Source: Afipia birgiae 34632 (lineage in GTDB: Bacteria > Pseudomonadota > Alphaproteobacteria > Rhizobiales > Xanthobacteraceae). From it: a stretch of 64,000 bases of DNA. The stretch lies in NCBI RefSeq assembly GCF_000308295.2, contig NZ_HG326655.1, positions 228,574 to 292,573 of the forward strand, in the 5' to 3' direction. A program made the position numbers and the translations under genes. The notes under the pieces are model-generated. The model was given only the letters and a program-made list of their open reading frames with translations, was not told the origin of the DNA and ran no database searches. This document shows, one piece after another, positions 15,869-26,300 of the stretch (within the stretch, counting starts at the first letter, position 1; the number at the start of each line of letters is the position of its first letter).

Positions 15869-16606
15869 ATGACAAAGCGAGTACCCGATCTCAAGCACAG
15901 CATGCGGATCGCAGCCGCCCTCCTCGGGGCGTCCGCCGCTTTGGGAGCCTGCACGCATACGAGCCAGGACACCGTGACCGGCAGCGTTCCGAACGACTAT
16001 CGCCAACGCCATCCAATCGTGATCCAGGAGGCCAATCGCGCGACCGAAGTCTTCGTCGGTCACGGGCGTGGCGGACTTACCTCGATACAGCGCTCGGACA
16101 TCGCGGGCGTTGCGGAAACCTGGTTGCGCGAAGGCACGGGCGGGATCGTCATCGACATGCCGGTGAACTCGCCGAATGCCCGTGTTGCCGCCGATTCATT
16201 GCGCGAGATCAAGGCCATCCTGGCTGCGGCCGGCGTGCCGCCGCGCGGCATCACCGTCAGAAACTATCGCCCGGCCGATCCCCGGTTGTTTGCGACCATC
16301 CGCGTCAACTATCCGCGGATCACGGCGGATGCCGGTCCGTGCGGCACGTGGCCGGAAGACCTCGGCCCCTCGATCAAGAACAAGGGCTATCTCGACAATC
16401 GCCCCTACCACAATTTCGGCTGCGCACAGCAGCGCAATCTCGCGGCCATGGTCGCCAATCCATCGGATCTGGTTCAGCCGCGCTCAGAGACCCCAGCCTA
16501 TACCGGCCGGCGGACAGTCGTGCTGGACAAGTATCGCAGGGGCGAAAGCACTGCCACGAACTATCCTGATCCAGACAAAAACCAAATCAGCAATGTGGGC
16601 AAATGA
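15869..16606 (+). CDS. cpaD: Pilus assembly lipoprotein CpaD
   Basis: This 245-residue lipoprotein has a lipobox LGAC with Cys28 after a hydrophobic segment. The CpaD domain includes VPPRGITVRNYRPADPRLFA and the cysteine-containing GPCGTWPEDLGPS and HNFGCAQQRNLAAMVANPSDL stretches, which are hallmarks of the family. CpaD is thought to assist the CpaC secretin at the outer membrane. It begins 21 bp after cpaC and overlaps cpaE by 4 bp (ATGA), so the genes are coupled. Full length and unremarkable. Confidence 0.93.
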   Translation: MTKRVPDLKHSMRIAAALLGASAALGACTHTSQDTVTGSVPNDYRQRHPIVIQEANRATEVFVGHGRGGLTSIQRSDIAGVAETWLREGTGGIVIDMPVNSPNARVAADSLREIKAILAAAGVPPRGITVRNYRPADPRLFATIRVNYPRITADAGPCGTWPEDLGPSIKNKGYLDNRPYHNFGCAQQRNLAAMVANPSDLVQPRSETPAYTGRRTVVLDKYRRGESTATNYPDPDKNQISNVGK

Positions 16607-17865
16607 TTAGTTACGCGCGCCAAGACCAGGAAGACGGGACCGGCTCTTCCGCCGCAGAGGAACACATCGCGCCGGCGCCGCGCGTGTCCGTTCAGGCATT
16701 CTGCGAAACCGTCGAGACCGCAGCGGCTGTGCAGTCCGCCGGCGAAGACCGGCGGCTGGATAAGGCTCATCTCAAGATTCAAATGGGCGGCATGGCTGCG
16801 GCCATCGAGGCTTACCGTACCGCGCCGACCCCGAACGTAATCCTGCTGGAAACCGAAGGCCGCAACGACATTCTTTCGGGCCTCGACCAGCTGGCAACGG
16901 TTTGCGACGCCGGCACCCGGGTCATCGTGATCGGCCGCGTCAACGATGTCGTGCTGTACCGCGAACTCGTGCGGCGCGGCATCAGCGACTATGTCATCGC
17001 GCCAGTCGCGCCGCTCGACATCGTTCGTTCGATCTGTGGCCTCTTTTCGGTGCCCGAAGCCAAGGCTGTCGGGCGCATCATTGCCGTCGTCGGCGCTAAG
17101 GGTGGCGTCGGTGCTTCCACGGTGGCGCACAACGTCGCCTGGGCGATCGCGCGCGACCTCGCGCTGGATTCGGTCGTCGCCGATCTCGATCTTGCCTTCG
17201 GAACGGCCGGTCTCGATTACAACCAGGACCCTCCGCAGGGTATCGCCGACGCGGTCTTTTCTCCGGATCGCATCGATACCGCGTTCGTCGATCGCCTGCT
17301 GTCCAAGTGCACCGATCATCTGAGTCTGCTCGCCGCGCCGGCAACGCTAGACCGCGTGTATGATTTCGGGGCTGAGGCATTCGATTCGATTTTCGATACG
17401 CTGCGCACGACAATGCCCTGCATTGTGCTCGATGTTCCGCACCAGTGGTCCGGATGGACCAAGCGTGCATTGGTCGGGGCTGACGATATCCTGATCGTCG
17501 CAACCCCCGATCTCGCCAATCTGCGCAACACCAAGAACATGTTCGACACGCTGAAAGCCGCGCGCCCCAACGACCGGCCGCCGCTGTACTGCATCAATCA
17601 GGCGGGCGTTCCGAAACGGCCCGAAATCAACACCAGCGAGTTCGCAAAGGCCATCGAGAGCCAGCCGATCGTGACCATTCCGTTCGAGCCGCAGATTTTC
17701 GGGGCGGCAGCGAACAACGGTCAGATGATCGCGGAGATCGCGGCCAATCACCGGACTGCCGAAATGTTCTTGCAGATTGCACAGCGCCTGACCGGCCGCG
17801 CCGAAGCCAAGAAGCCGCGCATTTCGATCCTGGCGCCTTTGCTCGGAAAACTGCGGGCCAAATAG
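16603..17865 (+). CDS. cpaE: Pilus localisation ATPase CpaE/TadZ
   Basis: This 420-residue protein has an N-terminal receiver-like domain (about 25-140) and a ParA/MinD-like ATPase domain. The nucleotide loop is GAKGGVGASTVAHN (about 164-177), in which the usual second lysine of the Walker A motif is alanine; this variant is typical of CpaE/TadZ. Such proteins mark the site of Tad pilus assembly at the pole or membrane. It overlaps cpaD by 4 bp and precedes cpaF by 22 bp. No truncation is seen. Confidence 0.93.
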   Translation: MISYARQDQEDGTGSSAAEEHIAPAPRVSVQAFCETVETAAAVQSAGEDRRLDKAHLKIQMGGMAAAIEAYRTAPTPNVILLETEGRNDILSGLDQLATVCDAGTRVIVIGRVNDVVLYRELVRRGISDYVIAPVAPLDIVRSICGLFSVPEAKAVGRIIAVVGAKGGVGASTVAHNVAWAIARDLALDSVVADLDLAFGTAGLDYNQDPPQGIADAVFSPDRIDTAFVDRLLSKCTDHLSLLAAPATLDRVYDFGAEAFDSIFDTLRTTMPCIVLDVPHQWSGWTKRALVGADDILIVATPDLANLRNTKNMFDTLKAARPNDRPPLYCINQAGVPKRPEINTSEFAKAIESQPIVTIPFEPQIFGAAANNGQMIAEIAANHRTAEMFLQIAQRLTGRAEAKKPRISILAPLLGKLRAK

Positions 17866-17887
17866 ACTATCGCGTGGAGTTATCACC

Positions 17888-19342
17888 GTGTTTGGTAAGC
17901 GTAGCGGATCAGAAGCCGACGTCCGGGCGGTTCAGCCCCCGGACCGTGGGCAGGAGGCAGCGCCCGCGGCCGCGAGGCTGGCGATGGCGAGCATTGCGTC
18001 GCCTCCGCTGGCGCCTGCCCGGCCGCCCATGCCTACCCCGGTTGTCGAAACGCGGCGCTCGGACAGCTATTATCAGGTCAAGGCAACAATTTTCGGGGCG
18101 CTGATCGAGGCCATCGACCTCGCCCAGCTTGCGAAACTCGACGTCGAGTCCGCGCGCGAGGAAATTCGCGACATCGTCAACGAGATCATCGCGATCAAGA
18201 ATATCGTGATGTCGATCGCCGAGCAGGAAGAGCTGCTTGACGACATTTGTAACGACGTTCTGGGCTATGGGCCGCTTGAACCGCTGCTTGCGCGCGACGA
18301 CATCGCCGATATCATGGTCAATGGCGCCGGCACCGTGTTTATCGAAGTCGGCGGCAAGATCCAGAAGACCGGTATTCGCTTTCGCGACAACCAGCAGCTT
18401 CTCAACATCTGCCAGCGCATCGTCAGCCAGGTGGGCCGCCGCGTCGACGAATCCTCGCCGATATGCGACGCGCGCCTCGCCGACGGCTCGCGCGTGAACG
18501 CAATCGTGCCTCCGCTGGCGATCGATGGTCCGGCACTGACCATCCGCAAATTCAAGAAGGACAAGCTGACGCTCGATCAGTTGGTCAAGTTCGGCGCGAT
18601 TACGCCTGAGGGCGCACAGATCCTGCAGATCATCGGGCGTTGTCGCGCGAATGTACTGATTTCCGGCGGTACCGGCTCTGGCAAGACCACGCTGCTGAAC
18701 TGCCTTACCAACTACATCGACGAAGACGAGCGGATCATCACCTGTGAGGACGCCGCAGAACTCCAACTGCAGCAGCCGCACGTCGTGCGCCTTGAAACGC
18801 GACCGCCCAATATCGAGGGCGAAGGCCAGGTCACCATGCGCGATCTGGTCAAAAACTGCCTGCGCATGCGGCCAGAACGCATCATCGTCGGCGAAGTCCG
18901 CGGACCCGAGGCATTCGACCTGTTGCAGGCGATGAACACCGGCCACGATGGCTCGATGGGAACGCTGCACGCCAACAACCCGCGCGAAGCGCTGTCCCGC
19001 GCGGAATCCATGATCACAATGGGCGGCTACTCGCTACCGTCGCGCACCATTCGCGAGATGATCTGCGCATCGATTGATGTCGTCGTCCAGGCGGCCCGCC
19101 TGCGCGACGGTTCGCGTCGCATCACCCACATCACCGAAGTGATGGGGATGGAAGGCGACACCATCATCACCCAGGATATCTTCATCTACGACCTGATGGG
19201 CGAAGACCTGAACGGCAATATCATCGGCCGGCACCGCTCGACGGGGATCGGCCGTCCGCGATTCTGGGACCGTGCCCGCTATTACGGCGAGGAAAAGCGG
19301 CTTGCCGCCGCGCTCGACGCGGCCGAAGTCGCTGAGATATAG
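17888..19342 (+). CDS. cpaF: Pilus secretion ATPase CpaF/TadA
   Basis: This 484-residue type II/IV secretion ATPase has Walker [13 protein letters not shown] (about 259-270), an Asp box ([11 protein letters not shown]), an [14 protein letters not shown] segment with Walker B, and a His box ([21 protein letters not shown]). As a hexamer it drives pilin polymerisation, and in TadA retraction as well. The start is GTG with GGAG 9 bp upstream. The first 50 residues are Pro/Ala/Arg-rich and probably flexible. It is followed 10 bp later by tadB, its membrane partner. Confidence 0.95.
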   Translation: MFGKRSGSEADVRAVQPPDRGQEAAPAAARLAMASIASPPLAPARPPMPTPVVETRRSDSYYQVKATIFGALIEAIDLAQLAKLDVESAREEIRDIVNEIIAIKNIVMSIAEQEELLDDICNDVLGYGPLEPLLARDDIADIMVNGAGTVFIEVGGKIQKTGIRFRDNQQLLNICQRIVSQVGRRVDESSPICDARLADGSRVNAIVPPLAIDGPALTIRKFKKDKLTLDQLVKFGAITPEGAQILQIIGRCRANVLISGGTGSGKTTLLNCLTNYIDEDERIITCEDAAELQLQQPHVVRLETRPPNIEGEGQVTMRDLVKNCLRMRPERIIVGEVRGPEAFDLLQAMNTGHDGSMGTLHANNPREALSRAESMITMGGYSLPSRTIREMICASIDVVVQAARLRDGSRRITHITEVMGMEGDTIITQDIFIYDLMGEDLNGNIIGRHRSTGIGRPRFWDRARYYGEEKRLAAALDAAEVAEI

Positions 19343-19352
19343 GGAACGCGCC

Positions 19353-20324
19353 ATGGACATGCAGGCGCTGGCGCTAGCTTTCCTCACCACAGTGACCGTG
19401 GGCGGGCTCGCTTGGGTGTTCGTCTATCCGCTGCTGTCCGGTGAGAATCAGGCCGAGAAGCGCCGCGCATCCTTCGCACGAACAGATCCTTCGCTCCGCG
19501 TCGACGACCGGGTCCGCTCTCGCCGCGTGCAGGTCGAAGAATCGATGAAGGAATTGGAGCAGCGGCTTGCTCAGTCCAAGAAGGTGTCGCTGGAAACCCG
19601 CATTGCCCAGGCGGGTGTGGACTGGACGAAGCAGCAATTCACAGTCGGCTCCGCTGTCCTCGGCACGGTCGTGATGGTCTTGACCTACTTCACCGGCGTC
19701 GGGCTTCTACCAGCGCTCGGTTTTGCCCTTGGCGCTGGCTTCGGATTGCCGCGCTGGCTGCTTGGCTTTTTCAAGAAGCGCCGCGAGGCGAAATTTCTCG
19801 ATGCTCTGCCGGATGCCGTCGACGTGATCGTCCGCGGCATCAAGGCCGGACTCCCGCTGTTCGATTCTCTCAAGGTTGTCGCAGCAGATTCACCCGAGCC
19901 GCTGCGGGGCGAATTCAACGCGATCATCGAAACCCAGACAATCGGCATGCCGCTCGGCGAGGCGTGCCAGCGTCTCTACGACAGAATGCCACTACCGGAA
20001 GCCAACTTCTTCGGCATCGTGATTGCGATTCAGACCAAATCCGGCGGCAACCTGTCGGAAGCTCTTGGCAACCTGTCCAGGGTGCTTCGCGACCGCAGGA
20101 AGATGGCGGCGAAGATTCAAGCGATGTCGATGGAAGCCAAGGCCTCTGCAGGCATCATCGGTGCCCTGCCGCCGATCGTGATGATTATGGTCTACATGAT
20201 GACGCCCGACTACATCTCGCTGCTGTGGACCCATCCAACCGGACGGCTGATGCTGGCCGGTTGCGTGTTGTGGATGGGGACCGGCATCCTCGTTATGAAA
20301 AAAATGATCAATTTCGATTTTTGA
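19353..20324 (+). CDS. tadB: Pilus inner-membrane platform protein TadB
   Basis: The ATG at 19353 gives 323 residues. The GspF/TadB pattern is clear: an N-terminal membrane segment, a charged region with SRRVQVEESMKELEQRL, then FLDALPDAVDVIVRGIKAGL (about 150-169) and LSEALGNLSRVLRDRRKMAAKI (about 230-252, quoted in part), and two C-terminal membrane helices. With TadC it forms the cytoplasmic-membrane platform driven by CpaF. I rejected the upstream in-frame extension because it runs inside cpaF. Spacing to tadC is 9 bp. Confidence 0.93.
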   Translation: MDMQALALAFLTTVTVGGLAWVFVYPLLSGENQAEKRRASFARTDPSLRVDDRVRSRRVQVEESMKELEQRLAQSKKVSLETRIAQAGVDWTKQQFTVGSAVLGTVVMVLTYFTGVGLLPALGFALGAGFGLPRWLLGFFKKRREAKFLDALPDAVDVIVRGIKAGLPLFDSLKVVAADSPEPLRGEFNAIIETQTIGMPLGEACQRLYDRMPLPEANFFGIVIAIQTKSGGNLSEALGNLSRVLRDRRKMAAKIQAMSMEAKASAGIIGALPPIVMIMVYMMTPDYISLLWTHPTGRLMLAGCVLWMGTGILVMKKMINFDF

Positions 20325-20333
20325 TGAGGGGCC

Positions 20334-21314
20334 ATGCTGCTAGATCTTCTCATCGAAAAAATCCACGATATCCGGTTCATGACGATGCTGATGTCGGCAA
20401 TCGCCGCAGCGGCAGCTGCTTACGCGGTGGTGTCGCCGATGCTTGCGGGCGAAGGTCTGGCCAAACGTATGAAGGCGGTCGCCAGCGAGCGCGAACGCCT
20501 GCGCCAGCGTGAACGCGACCGGCTGAACCGCCACGAGAAAGTCTCGCTGCGCCAGTCGCCGAAACAGCTTGTGCAGAGGGTCGTCGAGGACTTCAATCTC
20601 GGTAAATGGGTGGCCCAGGAAGAAGCCCGCGAGAAGCTCGTCATGGCCGGTTATCGCGGCCAGGCGCCTTACATCACGTTCCTGTTCTTCCGTCTCGTCA
20701 TGCCGATCTTGTTTTTGATCGGTGCCATTCTCTATGTATTCGTGATTTCGAACATGCAGCAGCCGACCCCGATGAAAATCGGCATATGCATCGGCGCGAC
20801 CTGGTTGGGCATGCAAGCGCCGATGCTGTTCCTGAAGAACGCGATCACCAAACGCCAGCTGTCGATTCGGCGGGCGTTTCCGGACGCGCTCGATCTTCTG
20901 CTGATCTGCATCGAGTCAGGCATGTCAATCGAGGCGGCATTCCGCCGGGTCAGCCAGGAGATCGGCAGCCAGTCGATCCCCCTTGCCGAAGAGTTCTCGG
21001 TGACGACCGCGGAACTGTCGTACCTCCAGGACCGTAAGATGGCTTACGAGAATCTCGCCAAGCGGACCGGTACCGAAGGCGTGAAGTCGGTCTGTCTGGC
21101 CCTGCAGCAGTCGGAACGCTACGGCACGCCACTCGGACAGACGCTACGTGTGATGGCTCAGGAAAATCGGGACATGCGCATGAACGAAGCTGAGAAGAAG
21201 GCGGCCGCGCTGCCGCCGAAACTGACCGTGCCGATGATCCTGTTCTTTCTGCCGGTGCTGTTTGTGGTTATTCTCGGGCCTACTGGCATCAAGGTCTCAG
21301 AATACATGAAGTGA
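20334..21314 (+). CDS. tadC: Pilus inner-membrane platform protein TadC
   Basis: This 326-residue GspF-family protein has a first membrane segment near residues 12-36, an Arg/Glu-rich cytoplasmic stretch (LAKRMKAVASERERLRQRER, about 44-63), two central helices, RRAFPDALDLLLICIESGMS (about 181-200) and a final helix before KVSEYMK. It is the likely partner of TadB in the Tad platform. It closes the plus-strand pilus operon. Its stop codon lies inside a long hairpin shared with the convergent tadD. Confidence 0.93.
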   Translation: MLLDLLIEKIHDIRFMTMLMSAIAAAAAAYAVVSPMLAGEGLAKRMKAVASERERLRQRERDRLNRHEKVSLRQSPKQLVQRVVEDFNLGKWVAQEEAREKLVMAGYRGQAPYITFLFFRLVMPILFLIGAILYVFVISNMQQPTPMKIGICIGATWLGMQAPMLFLKNAITKRQLSIRRAFPDALDLLLICIESGMSIEAAFRRVSQEIGSQSIPLAEEFSVTTAELSYLQDRKMAYENLAKRTGTEGVKSVCLALQQSERYGTPLGQTLRVMAQENRDMRMNEAEKKAAALPPKLTVPMILFFLPVLFVVILGPTGIKVSEYMK

Positions 21315-21358
21315 TGCGAAGCGTCGGCTGGATTTCCGTTCCAGCTTTCGCTGCATCA
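21312..21358. terminator. Bidirectional hairpin between tadC and tadD
   Basis: TGATGC (21312-21317) pairs with GCATCA (21353-21358), with further pairing of GAAGCG and GGCTGGA against TCCAGC and TTCGC inside, giving an imperfect stem of about 18 bp that starts at the tadC stop. It lies between convergent genes and has only short T-runs, so termination efficiency is uncertain. Confidence 0.5.
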
Positions 21359-21403
21359 GACTTCGATCATACCCACAAGAAATATGAAATCAGCGCAGCT
21401 GGC

Positions 21404-22201
21404 CTATGACCGGCCGGGCTCCATCGCAGCCGTCTTTTGCTGCCGGCCATCGCGGCTGAGCATCTGCCGCAGATAGGCGACGTTTGCTTCCGCTTCATCG
21501 GCTGGCAGGTCGGCCTTCACGATGGTCTCGGCCTCCGGGAAGCGCCCCTGCAGGCCGACGACCAGTCCAAGATTCTGGCGAACGCGGCTATCCGCCGACC
21601 CGCGATTATAAGCCCTGCGAAGAACGGACTCCGCCTTCGGCAGATCCTTGGAAAGCATATAGGACATGCCGAGGTTCGACAGCACCGACGGCTCTTCCGG
21701 CGCAATCTTCAGGGCGCTCGCATAGTAGCGGCGGGCCTCGTCATGGTTGCCCATCTGATCGAGCGTGGTGCCCTGCACCGACAGGATGCGCCAGTCGGGA
21801 TTTGCCGGCGTATGGGCCCGCTTCAAAACATCGAACGCCTGTTGAAAGCTTCCGTTGTCTGCCAGCGCTCGGCCATAGGCGGCCAGCAGCGCCTTGTTGC
21901 CGGGATTGGCGATGGTCGCCTGTTCCAGCACCGCAGCAGCCTGCTGACGCTGGCCGTTCAGGCGCAGTGACTGGCCATACTGAAGCGCGGCGGCCGCATC
22001 GCGCGGATTGGCGCGATAACGTTCGCCATAGGTCTCGACCTCATTGCGTGCCACGCCGCCCGGCCCGGCTTCCGCACGTGCATCCAGCGATCCGGTGACA
22101 TCGGGTGAGCGCGCTGTCTGGCACCCGGCCAGCCCCACAGCGAGGATCGCTGCGACTGCGGCTGAGCCAAGATATCGGGTGACATGAGATGGATGACGCA
22201 T
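21404..22201 (-). CDS. tadD: Pilus assembly TPR lipoprotein TadD
   Basis: The ATG at 22201 gives 265 residues with a lipoprotein signal ending LAGC (Cys27), followed by TPR repeats, for example AAALQYGQSLRLNGQRQQAA, ALLAAYGRALADNGSFQQAF and PSVLSNLGMSYMLSKDLPKA. TadD is the TPR pilotin-like lipoprotein of Tad systems. Upstream in-frame codons lack a signal pattern, so I rejected them. It is convergent with tadC rather than in the operon. The region 22202-22416 to its right probably holds both divergent promoters. Confidence 0.9.
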   Translation of the reverse strand: MRHPSHVTRYLGSAAVAAILAVGLAGCQTARSPDVTGSLDARAEAGPGGVARNEVETYGERYRANPRDAAAALQYGQSLRLNGQRQQAAAVLEQATIANPGNKALLAAYGRALADNGSFQQAFDVLKRAHTPANPDWRILSVQGTTLDQMGNHDEARRYYASALKIAPEEPSVLSNLGMSYMLSKDLPKAESVLRRAYNRGSADSRVRQNLGLVVGLQGRFPEAETIVKADLPADEAEANVAYLRQMLSRDGRQQKTAAMEPGRS

Positions 22202-22416
22202 GACGCATGGACTCGCGATCGAGGGTGGCGAAGCCGGATGCCGCCAGCAATAGACTGTTAACCCTAATGTCTGGTTAACCGTGGCCGATCCCCGAGCAGG
22301 ACAAAGTCCCGCTCCCCTCAAAAGAGCATGTAAAAACACCGTCTTGAGCCTGCCGCGCGCGAGCGCTGCGCTGCTATAGTGCTGTCTATATCGCCCTACC
22401 GCTATCCGGGAAGCCC

Positions 22417-23799
22417 ATGCACTCTGCTTTCAAAAGTTCCACCGACGCCCAGCCCATTCCCATTACATTTGCTTCCAAATCGACCTGGGACGCCGTCAGC
22501 GCCACGCTTCCCGCCACCGCCCAGCGATTCGCCGCCGCCAACGCCTTCACGGCAAAGCCCGGCCAGTATCTGGCGCTGCCTGCAGAAGACGGTTCGCTCG
22601 CCCATGTCCTGTTCGGGATCGAAGATGCCTCCAGCGAATGGCGCGATCTGTTCCGACCGGGACAATTGCCCGGCCTGCTGCCGGCGGGTACCTACGGCTT
22701 CGCCAACGCCCCGCATGACACGCGGCTCGCGGCGTTGGCGTTTGCGCTCGGGAGCTATCGGTTCAACCGATACCGCAAGAACGATGCTCCCGGCGCGCGG
22801 CTCGTCCCGCCGAGCGACGTTGATATGGCCGAGATCACACGCATGGCAGAGGCGGCTGCGCTGGCGCGCGACCTGATCAACACGCCCGCCAACGACATGG
22901 GCCCGGATGAACTCGCGCAGGCGGCGGAGGCGCTCGCCGAGAAGTTCGGCGCGATCTATACATGCATTGTCGGCTCGGACCTGCTGAAGCAGAACTTTCC
23001 GCTCATTCATGCTGTCGGCATGGCCTCGACCCGGGCGCCGCGTCTGATCGACATCACATGGGGCGATGCATCCCACCCCAGGGTTACCCTCGTCGGCAAG
23101 GGTGTCTGCTTCGACACCGGCGGCCTCGACCTGAAGCCGTCCAGCGGCATGCTGATCATGAAGAAGGACATGGGCGGCGCGGCCAACGTGCTCGCGCTCG
23201 CGCAGATGATCATGGATGCCAAACTCAAGGTTCGGCTGCGCGTCTTGATTCCCGCAGTCGAGAATTCAGTCGCGGGGAATGCCTTTCGTCCGCTGGATAT
23301 CTTTCCTTCGCGCAAGGGCGTCAACGTCGAGATCGGCAACACCGACGCAGAAGGACGCCTCGTGCTAGCCGATGCGCTGGCGCTGGCGGACGAGGAGAAG
23401 CCAGATCTGCTGATCGACCTCGGCACGCTCACCGGCGCGGCACGCGTCGCGCTGGGGCCGGACCTGCCGCCGTTCTACACCAACGACGAAACGCTCGCGA
23501 CAGATGTCGCGCGCCATGCCCGCGCCGAGAACGATCCGCTGTGGCGCATGCCGTTGTGGATGCCTTACGATTCATGGCTCGACTCCAAAGCCGCAAACCT
23601 CAACAACGCACCCGGCGGCGCGTTTGCAGGATCGATCACCTGCGCACTGTTCCTGAAACGCTTCGTCGAAAACGCCAAGAGCTGGCTTCATGTGGATATT
23701 TACGGCTGGACGCCATCAGCAAAGCCAGCACGTCCCGAAGGCGGCGAGTGCCAGGCCGCACGCGCCATCTACAAGCTTTTGAGCGAGCGCTATGGCTGA
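22417..23799 (+). CDS. M17 leucyl aminopeptidase family protein
   Basis: This 460-residue cytosolic metallopeptidase has the M17 signature NTDAEGRL (308-315), the metal/substrate region KGVCFDTGGLDLK (228-240) and MKKDMGGAA (248-256). It should remove N-terminal residues from peptides with two bound metal ions. The N-terminal domain is shorter than in E. coli PepA, as in many alphaproteobacterial paralogues. Its last 8 bp overlap an NlpC/P60 gene, which hints at linked peptide or peptidoglycan turnover. Exact specificity cannot be read from sequence. Confidence 0.9.
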   Translation: MHSAFKSSTDAQPIPITFASKSTWDAVSATLPATAQRFAAANAFTAKPGQYLALPAEDGSLAHVLFGIEDASSEWRDLFRPGQLPGLLPAGTYGFANAPHDTRLAALAFALGSYRFNRYRKNDAPGARLVPPSDVDMAEITRMAEAAALARDLINTPANDMGPDELAQAAEALAEKFGAIYTCIVGSDLLKQNFPLIHAVGMASTRAPRLIDITWGDASHPRVTLVGKGVCFDTGGLDLKPSSGMLIMKKDMGGAANVLALAQMIMDAKLKVRLRVLIPAVENSVAGNAFRPLDIFPSRKGVNVEIGNTDAEGRLVLADALALADEEKPDLLIDLGTLTGAARVALGPDLPPFYTNDETLATDVARHARAENDPLWRMPLWMPYDSWLDSKAANLNNAPGGAFAGSITCALFLKRFVENAKSWLHVDIYGWTPSAKPARPEGGECQAARAIYKLLSERYG

Positions 23800-24649
23800 T
23801 CCAAAACCTGATCCAAGGCTGACACCTGCGCGGCCGGACCTCGCCGCAAAGCATCTTGAAGGCAAGGTCACCGCTGCGCGGTTCGCCGAAGGGATCGAAT
23901 TCGAGGTGTTCGATCCCATCGTGCCGGTCCGGCGCGAACCGTCGCACGAAGCGGCGCTCGACACCGAAGCGCTGAAGGGCGAGCGCGTCACCATTTACGA
24001 TCGTGACGCGGAAGGATGGGCGTGGGGCCAGCTCAAAGCCGACGGCTATGTCGGATGGCTTCCCGACACCGCGCTGGTTCAGCCGCGCTCGACGCCGACG
24101 CATAAAGTCACGGCGCTGCGCACACTTGCGTTTCCGGGGCCCTCGATCAAACTCCCGCCGGTCGAGAGCCTGCCGCTGGGTGCACGCGTCGAAATCGTCA
24201 AGACCGATGGCACCTTCGCCATCACCAGCCAGCGCCACTATCTGCCGGTGCACCACGTCGCATTGCTTGACACGACCGAGGCGGACTTTGTCGCCGTCGC
24301 CGAACGCTTCGCCGGTACGCCCTATCTCTGGGGTGGACGCACAAGCCTTGGCATCGACTGTTCAGGTCTCGTGCAGGCATCGCTCGCCGCCGCAGGCATC
24401 GCCGCGCCCCGCGACAGCGACATGCAGGAAGCGGCACTGGGAACGGCTCTGACGCCTTCGCAGTGGCATGACCTCAAACGCGGCGACCTGATTTTCTGGA
24501 AGGGCCATGTCGCCGTCGTTCGCAACAGCGCCACCATCGTCCACGCCAACGCGTATCACATGGCGACCGCCATCGAGCCGACGCAAGCTGCCATCGCGCG
24601 GATCAAGTCCGCCGGCAGCAACGTCACCAGTATCAAGCGGCTGAGCTAG
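23792..24649 (+). CDS. NlpC/P60 family cysteine hydrolase with SH3-like domain
   Basis: This 285-residue protein has an SH3b-like N-terminal half (YDRDAEGWAWGQLKADGYVG, about 69-88) and a C-terminal NlpC/P60 domain. The catalytic Cys is in GIDCSGLVQ (about 187-195), the His in GHVAVV (about 236-241), and a polar third residue lies near HANAYHM. These enzymes usually cut gamma-D-Glu to diaminopimelate bonds in murein peptides. No signal peptide is visible, so it may act on imported muropeptides in the cytoplasm. Translation is coupled to the aminopeptidase by the 8-bp overlap. Confidence 0.9.
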   Translation: MADPKPDPRLTPARPDLAAKHLEGKVTAARFAEGIEFEVFDPIVPVRREPSHEAALDTEALKGERVTIYDRDAEGWAWGQLKADGYVGWLPDTALVQPRSTPTHKVTALRTLAFPGPSIKLPPVESLPLGARVEIVKTDGTFAITSQRHYLPVHHVALLDTTEADFVAVAERFAGTPYLWGGRTSLGIDCSGLVQASLAAAGIAAPRDSDMQEAALGTALTPSQWHDLKRGDLIFWKGHVAVVRNSATIVHANAYHMATAIEPTQAAIARIKSAGSNVTSIKRLS

Positions 24650-24655
24650 AAGAGT

Positions 24656-26296
24656 TTACAGATCCGGCACGATGTTCGGCGCGGCTTCGATGTTGAACGC
24701 CGCCGCGAACAGCGCACGCGTGTAATCCGTCTGCGGATTCTTGAACAGATCCGCCGCAGCACCCTGCTCGACCACCTTTCCGTGCCGCATCACGATCAGG
24801 TTGCTCGCGAGCGAGGCGACCACCCGCAAATCGTGCGAGATGAACATGTAGGTCAGGTCACGCTTGCGCTGCAGATCGCGCAGCAAATCGACCATCTGGG
24901 CCTGGAACAGCATGTCGAGCGCGCTGGTCGGCTCATCCAGCACCACGAAATTCGGCTCCAGCACCACCGCGCGCGCGATGCTGATGCGCTGGCGCTGGCC
25001 GCCGGAGAATTCGTGCGGATAGCGGAAGCGCGTCGCCGGATCGAGCCCGACATCCTTGAGGGCCTTGATAACCCGCGCTTCGCGCTCGTCTTCATTCAGC
25101 GACGGCTGATGCACGCCAAGCCCTTCGGCGACAATATCCCCGACAGACATGCGCGGGCTAAGCGCCCCGAACGGATCCTGAAACACGATCTGCATGTCGC
25201 GGCGGACCGGGCGCATCTCCTTGAACTTCAGGCCCTGAATATCCTTGCCGAGAAACACGATAGGACCATTCGACGAAATCAAACGCAGCAAGGCGAGACC
25301 AAGGGTGGTCTTTCCCGAACCAGATTCCCCGACGACGCCGAGCGTCTCGCCCTGACGCACCGACACGCTGACACCATCAACCGCCTTGATGTGGCCGACA
25401 GTCTTGCGCAGCAAACCGCGCTTGATCGGGAACCAGACTTTCAGATCGTCAGACGACATCACGACCGGAGACTCTGGGCGGGGCGGTGCTGGGTCAGGCT
25501 TCGGCTCCGCAGCCAGCAGCGCCTTGGTGTAGGGATGCTGAGCCGCCGTGAAAACCTGTTCGACCGGTCCCTGCTCGACGATCTTGCCGTTGTTCATCAC
25601 GCAGACCGTGTCGGCGATGCGCCGCACGATCCCGAGATCGTGGGTGATGAACAGCATGCTCATGCCGAGCCGCTCGCGAATGTCCGCAAGCAATTTTAGA
25701 ATCTGCGCCTGCACGGTGACGTCGAGTGCCGTGGTCGGCTCGTCCGCGATCAGCAAATCCGGCTCGTTCGCCAGCGCCATGGCGATCATCACCCGCTGCC
25801 GCTGGCCGCCGGAGAGCTGGTGCGGATAGCTGGCGAGACGTGTTTCGGGCTCGGGAATACCCACCTGCGTCAGCAATTCCAGCGTTCGCGACCGCGCGAC
25901 CGCGCCTTTCACGCCGCTGTGCAGATAGATCACCTCGCCGATCTGCGCCTCGATGGTGTGCAGCGGATTGAGCGACGTCATCGGCTCCTGGAAGATGATC
26001 GAGATGTCGTTGCCGCGAATGCCGCGTATCTCGTTCTCGCTGAGGCCTAGCAGCTCCTGCCCCTTGAACCGAATGCTTCCGGTCGGGTGATGTGCTGTCG
26101 GATAAGGCAGCAGCTTCAGAACCGACAGCGCGCTGACGGATTTTCCCGAACCGGATTCGCCGACCAGCGCGACGCATTGCCCACGATCGATCGAAAACGA
26201 GATTTGATCGACCGCTGTGCTCTCGTTCCCGCCCTGGCGGAAAGCCACCGACAGATCGCGGACATCGAGCAGTGGCTGGTTGATTGTGTCCAACAT
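24656..26296 (-). CDS. yejF: Peptide ABC transporter, fused double ATP-binding protein (YejF type)
   Basis: This 546-residue protein carries two complete ABC domains. The first has GESGSGKS near residue 45 and LSGGQRQR near 155-162; the second has GESGSGKT near 325 and FSGGQRQR near 432-439. The fused arrangement is that of YejF, which powers peptide (and, in enterobacteria, microcin C) import. The ATG at 26296 lies 4 bp after the yejE stop, and an upstream in-frame start would overlap that gene. It ends only 6 bp from the convergent NlpC/P60 stop. Confidence 0.92.
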   Translation of the reverse strand: MLDTINQPLLDVRDLSVAFRQGGNESTAVDQISFSIDRGQCVALVGESGSGKSVSALSVLKLLPYPTAHHPTGSIRFKGQELLGLSENEIRGIRGNDISIIFQEPMTSLNPLHTIEAQIGEVIYLHSGVKGAVARSRTLELLTQVGIPEPETRLASYPHQLSGGQRQRVMIAMALANEPDLLIADEPTTALDVTVQAQILKLLADIRERLGMSMLFITHDLGIVRRIADTVCVMNNGKIVEQGPVEQVFTAAQHPYTKALLAAEPKPDPAPPRPESPVVMSSDDLKVWFPIKRGLLRKTVGHIKAVDGVSVSVRQGETLGVVGESGSGKTTLGLALLRLISSNGPIVFLGKDIQGLKFKEMRPVRRDMQIVFQDPFGALSPRMSVGDIVAEGLGVHQPSLNEDEREARVIKALKDVGLDPATRFRYPHEFSGGQRQRISIARAVVLEPNFVVLDEPTSALDMLFQAQMVDLLRDLQRKRDLTYMFISHDLRVVASLASNLIVMRHGKVVEQGAAADLFKNPQTDYTRALFAAAFNIEAAPNIVPDL

Positions 26297-26300
26297 GATC

